NCBI GenBank assembly: GCA_015680685.1 | Contig: MNCI01027310.1 | Location: 25,774 to 84,148 of the forward strand | DNA from: Gnetum montanum | Lineage: Eukaryota > Streptophyta > Gnetopsida > Gnetales > Gnetaceae | Length of the DNA: 58,375 nucleotides | Direction: 5' to 3' | In this document: positions 33,964 to 45,395 of the stretch, in pieces | How positions within the stretch are numbered: position 1 is the stretch's first letter | How the letters are laid out: the number at the start of each line of letters is the position of its first letter | Notes under the pieces: model-generated | Told to the model about the DNA's origin: nothing | Databases searched by the model: none | What the model saw: only the letters and a program-made list of their open reading frames with translations | Position numbers and translations under genes: made by a program

Positions 33964-34213
33964 CTACAATCACACGGGAATGATTATCTATAAGGCTATT
34001 TACAAAATTAGATTAATACCTTACTCCTTACCTTTAATATATTCATTTCTTGATTAGCATGATTTAGAGTTAGAGACTTTCATGAAAATCCTCCTAAAGG
34101 TTTTTATATTGGACCCAATTTGATTAGGCAACTCCAAAGAATAATTTTCATGGTTTGGGTGAAGAAATAAAATTAATTTAGAAAATGTTTTTAGCATTTT
34201 TGAGGTCACTTAC
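33964..34213 (-). other. Possible 5' UTR intron of the accessory ORF
   Basis: A donor AAGG/GTAAGT at 34213 and an acceptor TGATTGTAG at 33964, immediately before the ATG, would remove 250 bases. The acceptor context is kept at 58154-58162 in element Z. Prediction only. Confidence 0.4.
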
Positions 34214-34464
34214 CCTTGATAATATCCTTTGAGAAATGAAAAATTCCAAAAAAAACTACATGCAACTTGAAGCATACCCTTCCTCCAAGACTAAGTTAAA
34301 CACTCTGGGTTTAAGCAAGTTTGATCGGAATGAGAATCGAAGCATTAATGAGAAAGTTATTGATGTTTGAATGATAGGTGTGCAAGCTAGCAAATTTGTG
34401 GAAGAACATTTCAACAACTCCTCTAACATGAACAGTGAAAAATGATGTTGACATGCATGAGGGA

Positions 34465-34545
34465 TATATATATATAGTTTTTATAGTTGTGATATTGTGT
34501 CGGACTCGATATTGGGTACCCGATATCGTGTCCCTTTGAAAATCA
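34465..34545 (-). promoter_or_regulatory. Internal promoter of the E30 accessory ORF (candidate)
   Basis: On the minus strand TATAAAAACTATATATATA (34484-34466) is preceded within 60 bases by GATATC, AATATCG and AATATC motifs (34540-34491). The E30 LTR has the same motifs upstream of its TATA box. It lies about 500 bases before the ATG at 33963. Confidence 0.55.
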
Positions 34546-35910
34546 GGTACTTAGAAAAATTAATGAATTTTCAAATTTCCAAGGTCAAAAATGAAGAATT
34601 TAAGATTAATTTGAAAGATCTAGGGTAACATTGAAGAGACCTAAAGGCACCAAAAGTGTAATGAAGTGGAATTTTACAATGAAGTTCATGAATAAGGTAA
34701 GGAAAAAGGATATGTAGTGGTGCATAGGAACATTTTAATTAAAGTGATGATAGAGGGAAAGATAATTGTAGCAATGCAATACTTGGAGGATGTAAGATGA
34801 TGTGGTGATGTGTAAAGAGTGAAAATTACAAAAGTTACGTGGGTCATCCCCAAAGCAAGTTCCTACCTATCATGCCCTTATGTAACCACACATGAAAATG
34901 TCCATAGGCACTAAAAGGGTTAAATGCAATCCACACTAGTTCCACAAAACACACACATGTAGATACCACCATGATGAGGTATGAGTTCTATGCCACACAA
35001 TATAAAAGTTAGAAACATGTAGAAAATGAGGTGAAATGAATCATAAAAGGGATTGTAGAGATCAGTATGTGAGTTAATTAACCCCAGGCACAATGAATCC
35101 TAAGTGTAGGATGTGATTAATGTGTCATTAGCCCATTGCTCTAAAATAAAGACCAAGCTGATGCCTCTGATTAGTAACATCACATTATTTCATCCAATGA
35201 TGGCAACCATAAGAGCACCATGATAGCAAGGCATATGATCACTTGACATTATGTCCAAGGGATAAGTGATTTGGAATTTTTTTACAGCATGTTCTTCTTT
35301 GGTCTTTTCTTTAATGTTTTATTTTTTCTTCTTTTTTTCTTCTTCTAGCCACTTTGGCACTTTGTCCTTTCCTATAGTGAACCAGAGAAGCCACCAACCT
35401 TCAGGCATGGGTTCATGTCTTTCCAATGGAACCCCTAGAATAGCATTGGGTTTCTTTATTGAGTACCTTTATTAATCTTACTCCCATTTTTTGTTAGATC
35501 TACAAGGACCTTGGTACAACCAAGCTGCATGATAGCACCTATAGATGTCATCAAAGAGAATCCACAACTCCCCTTGATGTCACACCCTAACTATTCCCTC
35601 TTAGTCCATCATTTTTTGCTCTAGGAATAATGAGCATAAAATTACTTTAAGTTTTAATGATGACAAGAATATCATCATATCCAAAGTAGAACCTCTTATT
35701 AATAGAATGGTTAGGTGGATGTTGTGGGCTCACTGTCCAAATAATTAGTCACCTGAGACTTAATAGCATAGAAAAACACCTCAACCGACAAGTCACGTGA
35801 GTATTTTATTCACTAATAATATTTTCCTCAAAAAGATAAAATAACAAATTGGAAATGAAAAACTAACAAACAAAAAATTGTAAAATTAAAGGAAAGAACA
35901 AACATTTACT
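34546..35910 (-). other. E30 spacer between gag and the accessory ORF promoter
   Basis: Non-coding. Parts resemble the post-integrase spacer of family Z: a TGTGACATCAAGGGG block near 35584 compared with TGTAACATCAAGGG in X and Z, and a CCCCAAAGCA block near 34850 compared with one near 28110. This fits loss of pol with the spacer kept. Confidence 0.5.
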
Positions 35911-35914
35911 AATT

Positions 35915-38249
35915 CTACTTGTTAGAATGGAGGATATCCCTCATAACTAAATTTTTGAGCATGGCTAGAATTAATAAATGGAAAATGTGAATCCATGCAT
36001 GTGGGAAATATTGGAGTCTAATCATATCCAAACCACTAGGTGTCTGTGGTGGCTGGAATGTACCCAACTTAAGATGCACACACTTGATTAAAGTTGGCAT
36101 AGTGGGACAAATTATAAGATGTGATCATGTGATAAGGAGTTGACCCACTATGGCACTAATGACCATAAGATGGTATGTAAGGATCAATATGTCTCCTTAC
36201 ATGGTTATATTCATTAGGCCACATGGTTGTTGGAATGTTGATTGGTGGCCCTAATAAGGTAACAGGATGCATTGAGTTTGAGGGAGAAGATGCATCATAG
36301 CGCTAGACTTGTGCTGAGTTGGTGGATGTAGTGGTTTCAAAACTATGCTATCTCTTTCTATGGTCATGCCTAAAGAAAGGATGCTTTTGACATTATGGAA
36401 GACCTCCACTACTATTGACAGTAACAACATAAGTAACATTCATGGGTTGGTGCTATGGTACAAAACCTTTTGGAAAAACTGGTGGTAATGTAGAAGGAGA
36501 TGAATGATGAGAATATTGAGGGCAAGGAAAAGTGTAAGGAACATGAGGTGGTGATCTTGTTGGAGAGGACATGGGTTGATAGTACTTAGGAGAATGATAA
36601 TGATGAGGTGAAGTAGAAGATGCTGATCCAGTTGGGAAAATAGGATACTGAACATAATAAGAACTTGGGTTTGTATGGTATGAAGGGTATGACTCATTTA
36701 ATGATGGCCTCCCCCATGACTGGGGTTCTTGCCACTATGGTTGAACACAGTATTTTTGTATGAAATATAGATGTAACATTCCTTCCCAATGCTTGTGTAA
36801 ATGTGATAGGATTGGGGATTGACCTTTGGGGTGATCGTACAGGAAAACGTTACATTGATATGTATGATTTGTAGTTGAGCTCCTATCCTTACTTCCTTCA
36901 ACCCTTCTTTCCGATTGTCGAGTGGTGTTTGGTCCTATTTCTTGGTTTGGCATGGTTCTACCTCTAATAATGTTGGCCTATTCTCCACATTTTTCATGTA
37001 CCCATTCTATCATCTTATTGATCTTTTCCTTAATTTCATCTAGTGATTGTAGTATTGGAAAAGATGGAGGTTCCACCTCCTTGAGGTGAGTTGATTTCTC
37101 CTCTTCATGATCATGAGCCTTTGCTATTTTGAGATTTTGGTCCTATTGAGAGCTTTCAAAATTCTCCCGTTTAGCTATTTCTCATTCTTATTTTGCTACT
37201 TGCTTAATAAGCTCTTGGAATTTGTGGGTTCATAGTTTATATAGTTGACCTAGGGCATACATCCCTAGGGTCTTCCTTGTTTCATTACAAAGCCCATCCA
37301 TGATGTGATACATTAGCCTTTCCTCAGAGAACCCATGGCTTAGGCAATTGTTTAACAATGAAGAGTATCTTTCTAGGGCCATGTCCAAGGGTTCATTTTG
37401 CCCTTGTTCCCACTCTTGGATTTGTCTCCTCAAGGTTGACACTCTTGCATAGGTTTGATATCTTTCAGTGAAGAGTTCTATCATTGTCGGCCAACTGCAA
37501 ATTGATTTCATCTTTAAAGACCTATACCATACTTTTTATTGGCCAACAAGTGTCATAGGAAAGAGCTTAATTTTTTTCCATCCATTGTCAATGTTGTTCC
37601 ATGCACAGGCATCATAGAAGGCTTGTAAATGATGTTGCAGATCTAAATCATAACCTCCTAAAAACTTGGAAAAATTATTTAAATCAAGCCTAGGTAGACA
37701 GCTTTCCTTGTGATGCCTACAGGGTATTTGAATAGCCTATCGTATATGAATTAGTCTGTTAGTAGATATCAAGGGTTCATCATCACTAGGTAGGTTATGA
37801 ATTTGTGAGTTGGGACGATGTTGTCTTCGTTCATGTTGGTGTTCTTGACTTTACCCATGGGATCGATTTTTATTTCTACGCCAACCCATTGAGAGATGGT
37901 CATCTATGTCACAACCTAACATCAAAGGAGTAGAGGAAGAGAAAGAACTGAAAGACTCATCATGACTTTTGTAAGTCTCCCAATCATCCCCAGATAAAAT
38001 CCTATTAACCATTGAGAAGGTCCTAGGCCTTACGAGCCCCCTCATTCTATGGGATATCCCATCCTTACTAGAGGTGTCAGAGTTGGATGACAAGAGTCCT
38101 TGAGTACCGTTGGGGTCTTCATGAACATAGGAGATTCCTACATAAGATTGAGTACTCCAAACTTTTTCTTCATCATCATATATTTCGTTGGTTCTCCAAT
38201 GAATTACCTTGCTAGTTGTTGTTTTATCATAGTCTTATGAGAGAGACAT
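35915..38249 (-). pseudogene. E30 gag
   Basis: The ATG at 38249 lies about 130 bases after the 5' LTR. The N-terminus is Ser-rich (LSSNSDTSSKDG). The Gag core reads LNNFSKFLGGYDLDLQHHLQ, WKKIKLFP, then at 37511-37230 SWPTMIELFTERYQTYA, EWEQGQNEPLDMALERYSSL and GFSEERLMYHIMDGL. The C-terminal third is rich in Pro, Ser, His and Tyr, with no clear zinc knuckle. The core resembles Z gag (MNNIPKFKGGYNANPQHYL). Stops and frameshifts are present. Gag could have let E30 RNA enter particles supplied with pol by a relative. Confidence 0.75.
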
Positions 38250-38362
38250 TGTTGTGAATTGTGTGTGACTTATTTGCAATTACTTTCTTTCTAAAAAATA
38301 TGTTGTCAAGGCTTCGTTAAAGCGATCTTGGATGATGTAATTAATCTAAATAACTAGCGTCA

Positions 38363-38380
38363 TCCTTGGAAATGATGCTA
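38363..38380 (-). other. E30 primer-binding site
   Basis: Minus-strand TAGCATCATTTCCAAGGA, one base after the 5' LTR, matches the complement of the plant tRNA-Asp 3' end (TGGCGCCGTTGCCGGGGA, from memory) at 11 of 18. Six of the seven mismatches are C-to-T or G-to-A, as expected from methylation decay. Confidence 0.65.
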
Positions 38381-38381
38381 A

Positions 38382-39243
38382 TGATGACTGGTAAGGTACC
38401 CCTACACTCAACCATACGAATACGAGTGTGTAAGCACGATCTGGTCGAACTCCATAGATGGACTAGTTGTGGTATCTAGATAGTCACACGTTGATCATAG
38501 TTCATTATCTTCCCACTTGGATTAGTATTTTCTTTGTCACATATGATTTAGTCTAGAGTGAGGTGAATGATGGGATCCTAAATAATTCTACTCCTAGAGA
38601 TGATGGGGAACAATCTTAATTAAGCTAATGGACAATGGAAAATGAAATCTATGCTAACCCTAAGTGCGATGAGTGTCCTTCTTTAATCATCTGTACACAT
38701 CTTGGACCTTGCATACTACTTCTAGGATTACCAAGTACACAGTACTTGAGCACTCTTAGATACGCTACTGGGTTACCAAGTAGTTACACTTAAATGTTCA
38801 TGATTAAATCGTGCTCATTCCATTTTAATCAATAGGAAATGTAAATGAAAATAAAGGAGATATGAACTAAAAAGACAACAATAATTAATTAATAATTAAA
38901 GTACTTAAAATCTAAGTGAATACTGCAATGATGGGGTAATCTCAATCTTTATTGTTGATCATGCACGTGTCCAAGTACGTCACACTTGAACAAAGGTTCT
39001 ATACAATTACAACCATCACACTATGGGCATGCACTAGGGAAAGATTGAAATTAACTAAAAACTGACAAAAAGAATCTACCCTTAGACTTACCAACTCCCC
39101 CTTTCCTACATGCATAAATGTTGTATTTATAGGTCTACACAAGAATCATGATATCGTGTATTTGATATCATTATCTAGGCTACAATATTGCATACCTGAT
39201 ATCAACGATCTGATATTGGGGCCTAACAAACCATGATTCATTA
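38382..39243 (-). mobile_element. E30 5' LTR
   Basis: Partner of 30049-30909, plus-strand start TGATGACTGGTAAGGTACC, end TGATTCATTA (TCATCA with one change). Same TATA and GATATC layout. Confidence 0.95.
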
Positions 39244-39248
39244 GATAG
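39244..39248. repeat. E30 target-site duplication, right
   Basis: GATAG, as at 30044-30048. Confidence 0.9.
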
Positions 39249-40020
39249 TTACATTAAGTGACTAGATATGAACAACATTCCAAAATTTAAAGGAGGATAT
39301 AATGCTAATCCACAACATTATCTTTGACTCTTCCATAATTCTTATGAACTTCAAAACATTGAGAATAAGTGGTAAAACCTCAAGTTCTTTCCAAGAATAC
39401 CAATTAAGGAATTAGAGATTTGGTATGATCATTGGAAGAAGAATCTATCTATATATGAAGTACAATTCTAGAATTATTTAATGATAAATACTAAACATAT
39501 TCAAGAGTATCAAACCAAAAAGTAAGGGATGGGGACAAGAAATCCATGAATCCATTGATGTAGCTATGAATATATACCATTCACTTCTACATAAATGCCT
39601 AAGGCATGAATTTGCTCAGAGATAATAACATCAACATATAATTTATAGGTTAAGAAAAAAAATAGAGAGATCCTTGGAGTCTATGATCAAGGAAGATTTT
39701 CCAAGATTAAAGTCCATAGCATACAAAGACTACTAAATCAAGTCACTAAAGAGGAAGAAAAATTAATAAAAAGAGAGAGAGAGAGTCAATAGAAGACTAC
39801 AACAATGATCCTAGTATTCACAAGAGAGATGTTTAGGTATGTGAAACCAAAATGGAGGAATCTATGAAAGATGTGATTTAGAAAAAAGCATTGCCAATAC
39901 AAAAGTTGTTAATAATATTGTAACTAATGTAAAAAATTATGGGATTTAGTAGATGAAAAATTTGCAACTACACTAAAGATAGTGAAACAAAAGATACAAC
40001 AAACATAACTAAATGGAAAG
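39249..40020 (+). pseudogene. Element Z gag, main part
   Basis: Reads MNNIPKFKGGYNANPQHYL, LFHNSYELQNIENKW, FFPRIPIKELEIWYDHWKKN, then TKHIQEYQTKK and a Lys-rich segment. This is the Athila/Tat Gag core that continues the piece at 29948-30048. Stops such as TGA for Trp and TAG for Gln interrupt it. Confidence 0.75.
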
Positions 40021-40475
40021 ATAGAAAGTAAAAGAAGAAAAATAGACATGAAAAGTATAAATAAAAAGTGATTATTGTAAAATAGGTTACTACATCTAGC
40101 ATAGAAGAAAAGAATGAATGTGACTTATGCCAATACAAACATTCTAAGGGATGCTATATAGTCATGACTCACTTATAGGAATCAATGACATTTGTATTAA
40201 ACTCAAAGTTTGTGAAGAAGAAACTACCCATGAAATTACCTTATCTAGAAGGTAACTACAGAGATCCCTATCAACCTTAAGGAAAAAATCATCAGTAGTG
40301 GCAAAACACATAGTTGTAATTCATACCACCATTAAGATAGTAGTATGCTTATAGATAGTCAAATTCTTACAACTATTATGTTTATAAATCTCTTTCTAAA
40401 GTATTGAGTGGAATAAAATAGGAGGATGTTAATGTATTAAAATTTATCCTTGATTCTAAAAAAATTGAATTTTAA
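40021..40475 (+). other. Gag C-terminal/linker region of Z, decayed
   Basis: Lys-rich, stop-riddled sequence. No motif recognised. Confidence 0.35.
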
Positions 40476-40479
40476 ATGA

Positions 40480-40985
40480 CCACAAGTTAACCATGACTTA
40501 ACCATGAGTCATGATGAAAATTTCTATTTATACCACAAGTCATTGTATTGTAGCATGAGTCATGATGATTATCCTTGAGTTAACCATGATTCATGGAAAC
40601 TATAGAAATAGATAAATAAATTATTTAACAATTCCATGAAGGTGCCATGAGCTATGATGAGTATTCTTGACCTACACATTCACCATAACTTTAGCTTGAG
40701 GTGTGGTCACTACACCATGAGATTACCATGAGTTATTATAAATTTATGTTTAGAGAATTTTGGATCACAATGCATCCATGATTCATAAGTAATGATCTTG
40801 TATTAATCACAAGTCATGGTTGATACCACAACTTGGCCATGAGTTGCGATGTAGTCATGGTATGTTATAATGAAAAAATCACAAGTCATGATCTATGAAA
40901 GAAAGATGTTTATGATACCAAAATTATGGTGAGGTTGTGGGCTAGAAACTTGTAATATCATAAGTTGACCATGATTCATGGTAAA
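40480..40985 (+). repeat. Degenerate array of CCATGAGTCATG-like motifs
   Basis: More than ten related pieces such as CCATGAGTCATGATG, CCATGATTCATGG and CACAAGTCATG lie in about 500 bases. The unit is partly palindromic and contains TGAGTCA, a bZIP-type core. Confidence 0.7.
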
Positions 40986-42119
40986 AATGTTCTTTTATAA
41001 TACTATAAATTTTATAAGTTAAAAATCAACAAACTTGGTATTCTTGGATTTACCTCAAGGAGTACTTTGACATGGAACCTTGATAATCATAATATATTAT
41101 TTTAAATAGCAACTAGTTTGAGAAAGTTAGAAGAAAATTTTCAGTTTCTATTATCAAACTTGAATGAACATAAAAAGAAGTGATGATGAATGCTTGACTT
41201 AATAGAATGGTAATCTAATTCAAATTCCTATAGATCTTTGATACAATAGGATTATATTGGATAAACAAAAATTGAAACTTATGGTGATGAATAGTTCACT
41301 TAAGATAACAAATTCAAAATTGATCAATGACATCAATGTATGACCATCAAATTTATAGGGAAATATTGGGATCATATTTGGGATTAATTGAAAGAAATTT
41401 CTTAATTATAAAAATTTAAAAATAAATTAGGATTAGAAAGTGTTACATATGTCCATTGATGTGATTAAATAAAATAAAAACAAGTTTTTCTTCTAGCTTA
41501 AGATAATCACATACAAAAATCTTGTCTTTACACCCTTTACCTCTTAACTTGTTAAAGGTTGTTTACATTACATACTATCTCTTATGGTTTCTTTAAAAAA
41601 TGCTTCTTCTCATGCTTCTTATAATCACTATCCTACAGAATATCATAGGCCCATAAATCCATGTGTAAAATCACAATCATATATGCCTCATCCTACAAAA
41701 CATCACTCATAACAACATCTTAATCCACTTCCTCCAATACTACCATTGTTCATAAAAGGAGAACTACCAACTCAGCCATAGTAAAAGAATGCAACAAGGA
41801 TCATCAATATATAGGTAGAGAACACTACTAGTAACTATGAATCCAAATCAAAGAAGCATTATTTTTTAGGACACATTTGGAAAAAGAAAGTAGGACTAGT
41901 ACTTCATCAAATCCAATCAAGAGAAACATGGCTACAACTATAGTTTCATTCTACATTACATCAAGTCCTTCCATAGAAATCATGCTTCAACAAAGATGAA
42001 ACAAGAACCTCACCACTATCATACTTACCTAAGCTATAAGTTATTGGACCAAAGAAGGTGTACTTTCCAAGTAGCAAATAGATTTTAGAAATCCCTTAAT
42101 TTACCTAAAATAGCAAGGA
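40986..42119 (+). other. Decayed internal region of Z before protease
   Basis: No confident protein motif. Probably the gag-protease linker. Confidence 0.35.
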
Positions 42120-42290
42120 ACACAGTATGTGATGCTCTTCTAGATTTAATCTTAGTAGTAAATCTCATCTCTTAAGATATATATAAAGCCTAGAAATTAC
42201 CGGCATTGAAAAAGTACAATATTGTATTAGAGATCATAGACCAATTTATCATTGTCCTACTTGGGTAAGTAGAAAATGTGATGAATACCA
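42120..42290 (+). pseudogene. Element Z protease relic
   Basis: The frame NTVCDALLDLILVVNLIS, then LPALKKYNIVLEIID and VENVMN, matches the Athila-type protease block in which a DLGAxVNLM-like stretch is followed by LKKSNIVLE and GxVENV. The Gly after the catalytic Asp is changed. Confidence 0.6.
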
Positions 42291-42965
42291 TTTGTAGATG
42301 ATCATACCTACATATTTCCTAGTAATTCATGTTAAAAAAATAAGGGATACTTTCTTATAATCATGGAAAGAACATGGCTTAGAATAGTTAATGCTATGTT
42401 AGAAATTTCAGATTTATTCTTGAAAATTTCCAAGGAAGATGAAAGAGGAGCAAATCCAAAGACAAAAAGTTTCATGTATCATGTACATTATTCTGAGGTG
42501 AAATTGCATGTAGAAAGTATGGATAGTTAAGGAAAGAAATATCTTGACATGTATAACATGTATAAAAGATATGTGTGTACAAAATAGTAGAGTAAATCAC
42601 AAGTGCCTATATAGAAGAAAATAGATAAAATTGAGTACTTAAGAAGATAAATTTTCCAAGTAGAATACCAACAAGAGGAATACATGGAGTGAGGAAAGTT
42701 AGAACTTTCAAAAAAACTAGTACTAGAGCCCCATAGAACTCAAAACATTACTAAATATGCTAGAGTATGTATTTCTAAATAATGGAAAATTGGTAATCAT
42801 CAATGTTAATCTTAGAAGAGAATTAAAAAAATTACCAGAGGTAGTCATCAGATGGCTAATAGCTTTTACATGGCCATACAATGAAATCACAATAATTAAT
42901 ACATGTATTTGTTAGCACTAAATCTACAAAAATCATACTACTAGGCCATATGAGCAACCTGAATG
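42291..42965 (+). other. Decayed protease-RT linker of Z
   Basis: Nothing recognisable in the frames read. Confidence 0.35.
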
Positions 42966-42969
42966 ATGA

Positions 42970-43570
42970 TTAAATCCAAATCTTAAACAAGTGATAAAGT
43001 ATGAACATGAGAAGCTAATCTAGGTAAGATTCATTTATCCAATAGTAGATAGTGAATGGGTGAGTATATTAGCCATTGTTTCAAAGAAATACATAAAGTG
43101 AAGGGTNATGAGTCTATTAGCCATTGTTTCAAAGAAATACATAAAGTGAAGGGTTTACATTAATTTATGATTACTAAAGATAACCATCTTTAAGAATCAC
43201 ATTCCTTTATTATTTGTTTATTAGGCCCTGGATACCATTGTAGAACATCAATGCTATATCTTTCTGGATGAGTATAGTGGATAAAAGTAGATTTACATAG
43301 CACCACAATATTAAGAAGAGACAATGTCCACCAGTCCATGGAGAACATTTGCTTATCAAAAAATGTTATTTAGTCTTTATAATTTTTGTGCTATCTTCCA
43401 AAGGCTTGTCCTTAGTATATTCTAAAAACATATTGATCATGGAGTAGAAGTATTCATGGATAATTTTTCCACATATAGCTCTAATTTTGAACAAGCTTTA
43501 GAACACTTAGAACAAGTACTAAAAAGATGTATTAAAACACAATTGAAGCTCAATTGACAAAAGAGGCACT
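42970..43570 (+). pseudogene. Element Z reverse transcriptase
   Basis: Motifs in order: LKQVIKYEHEKLI, IYPIVDSEWVSILAIVSKKY, (duplication and N at 43061-43154), RVYIN, IFLDEYSG, STSPW, TFAYQKMLFSLYNFCAIFQR, VEVFMDNFSTYSSNFEQALE and HLEQVLKRCIKT. The active site reads FMDN, with the second catalytic Asp changed to Asn (GAT to AAT), so it could not polymerise. Wording is Athila-like. Confidence 0.8.
43061..43154 (+). repeat. 46-bp duplication around a single N (likely assembly error)
   Basis: 43061-43106 and 43108-43154 are almost identical and are separated by one N. Keeping only one copy leaves the RT reading frame continuous (KKYIK, stop, RVYIN). Confidence 0.85.
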
Positions 43571-43829
43571 TGATGATCTAAGATGAAATCATTCTATGGA
43601 ATAATATTTCATGAAAGGAAATTAAAATGGATCTAAAAAAATTAGCGTCATCCAAGGTATTACCTAAAGGCCATAAGTTATGAAGGATGATAGATGTTTC
43701 CTATGTAATATTAGGAATTATCAATAATTTATAGAAAATTTCTTAAAAATTGCAAATTCCTTGGTAGAATTAACTAAGAAAGATGTGTTAGTCCTTTGGT
43801 CAAAGAAATATGAGAACATATTTTAAGAG

Positions 43830-44220
43830 TATAAAATAAAAGTTAGTAGAAACTTCCATCTTATAAGCATTGGTCTAGACTTTTTTACCTTATGATGGCG
43901 CTTTAAATTATTTATTGGGAGTTGTGCTTATGCAATTAGGTTATTAGAAGAGATTGTATTACATTACTATGAAAGTAGTAGCATAACAAGAGCACAAATT
44001 AATTACACCATCATAGAGAAAGAGTTAATGGTTGTGGTGTACACATTAAAAATGTTTCAATGTTATGCACTTGATTATTCAATCTATATCCACATTGACC
44101 ACAATGCAATTAGATTTTTTATGAATAAACTTTTGGTAAGTCTACAAGTTATCAGATGACTCATAATTCTATAAGAGTTTGACATTATGATGATCAATCA
44201 AAAGGAAACTAAAAGTATGG
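43830..44220 (+). pseudogene. Element Z RNase H
   Basis: Reads QINYTIIEKELMVVVYTLKM, YSIYIHIDHNAIRFFMNK and EFDIMMINQKETKSMVEF, matching the RNase H of Athila/Tat elements (TEKELLAVV and TDHxALRYL in family wording). It removes RNA from the RNA-DNA hybrid. Interrupted by stops. Confidence 0.8.
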
Positions 44221-44389
44221 TAGAATTTTAATAAGGGATCCAACCACTAGAACTAATTGACATATGAAGATTTGATTTTACGAAAGCTATCACACCAATG
44301 TTAAGTGGGAAGCTATATATAATTATGATTATTAATTATAACAAAAAAATGGATAAAAGCGACTATAATCAATGATTTCACCTCAACAA

Positions 44390-44661
44390 CAACAATCAAT
44401 TTTTTTCAACAACATGTAGTGAATACTTTCATAGTACCAAGAATGTTGATCTTAGATAATGGAACACATTTTATAGGAACTATGTTTATGAAACTTATGA
44501 AATGTCTTAGGCCAGATTATAAATTAATACTATATTATCACCACCAAGATTATGGATAGGTAGAAGTGAGTAATAGAGAAATAACAAGCATTTTAACTAG
44601 AACCACTAGTTCATAGAGGAAGAACTAAAGCATCACTCTTAATAATACTCATTGGGCTTAT
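44390..44661 (+). pseudogene. Element Z integrase core
   Basis: Reads VPRMLILDNGTHFIGTMFMK, LILYYHHQDYG and VEVSNREITSILTRTTSS, then NTHWAYS, and stops abruptly at 44661 where foreign sequence begins. The second catalytic Asp and the Glu region are visible. Its continuation is at 48786. Confidence 0.8.
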
Positions 44662-44665
44662 TCAC

Positions 44666-45174
44666 TAGCTTAGTTATATATTTATAATATATATCTATAA
44701 ATTGGCCGAGAGAATCTTATTTGTTTACAAGTAAAAAGTTCTTTGAGTAAAAATTTCACAATTTCTGGACGAAGAACAAAATTTAAAAATCCAAATTTTC
44801 ATGTCTTCTCGACGAAGAACAAGAGTTGTGTACCTTATTTTTTCTAAGGATGGGTTTTCTAAAAATTTTTTTTCCATCAATTAGTGTATGCTCTCACTTT
44901 CGGCCGAATTTGTTGTTTTTGATATATAATGCAAATTCGGCAGTGAGAGCATACACTAATTGATGGAAATTTTTTTTTCAGAAAACCCATCCTTAGGAAA
45001 AATAAGGTACATAACTCTTGTTCTTCATCGAGAAGGCATGAAAATTTGGATTTTTAAATCTTGTTTTTTGTCAGAAGTCGTGAAATTTTTTACTCAAAGA
45101 ACTTTTTACTTGTAAACTAATAAGATTCTATCAGCCAATTTATAGATATATATTATAAATATATAACTAAGCTA
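44666..45174. repeat. 509-bp near-perfect palindrome
   Basis: Left arm 44666-44912 and right arm 44932-45174 are inverted copies (about 245 bases each, roughly 90 percent alike by eye) around a 19-base loop. The outer ends read TAGCTTAGTT and AACTAAGCTA; the inner ends read GCCGAATTTG and CAAATTCGGC. A sub-block (CATCAATTAGTGTATGC) recurs twice more at 46678-46745. Confidence 0.95.
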
Positions 45175-45395
45175 ATGATCGCCAATCATCTTCTGCTACA
45201 GAGATGATTTAAACATAACAGATAGAAATATTATAAGACCATGGAATGCTTTATTGAATGATCATAAACATGTTGTAATACAGCAGAAATGATCAATGTA
45301 CAAACTTGTGTAATTGAAAATGTATAGTTACAAATGATTTGACATTCAAAATGGTAAAAATTAGTTGACAGAAAAGAATGAGATCATTCTTCATT
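45175..45395. other. Non-coding 3' end of the helicase gene region
   Basis: Nothing recognised beyond the palindrome and the helicase tail. Confidence 0.4.

Larger units (their letters stand above)
30049..39243 (-). mobile_element. E30: complete non-autonomous LTR retrotransposon (gag + accessory ORF, no pol)
   Basis: 9.2 kb on the minus strand. It has two LTRs of 861 and 862 bases with TGATGA/TCATCA-type ends, perfect 5-bp target duplications GATAG, a PBS resembling the tRNA-Asp 3' end, a PPT before the 3' LTR, gag near the 5' LTR, and a second ORF near the 3' LTR. No protease, RT, RNase H or integrase motif was found between them. In the pieces compared, the LTRs differ at roughly one base in eight to ten, so insertion is old. 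Gag and the second ORF resemble those of family Z, so it is probably a pol-deleted relative. Confidence 0.9.

Noticed and set aside
34000-35584. A separate solo LTR nested in E30 (TGTGACATC start, internal TATA)
   Set aside because: The same block precedes the accessory ORF in relic X and in Z, so it is better explained as the shared spacer and promoter of that ORF; no matching 5-bp duplication was found.
30049-39243. E30 as a full autonomous element
   Set aside because: I looked for protease, RT, RNase H and integrase motifs on the minus strand between gag and the accessory ORF and found none.
44662-45174. The palindrome as terminal inverted repeats of a DNA transposon
   Set aside because: The arms are separated by only 19 bases and no transposase or target duplication fits; a foldback remains possible.
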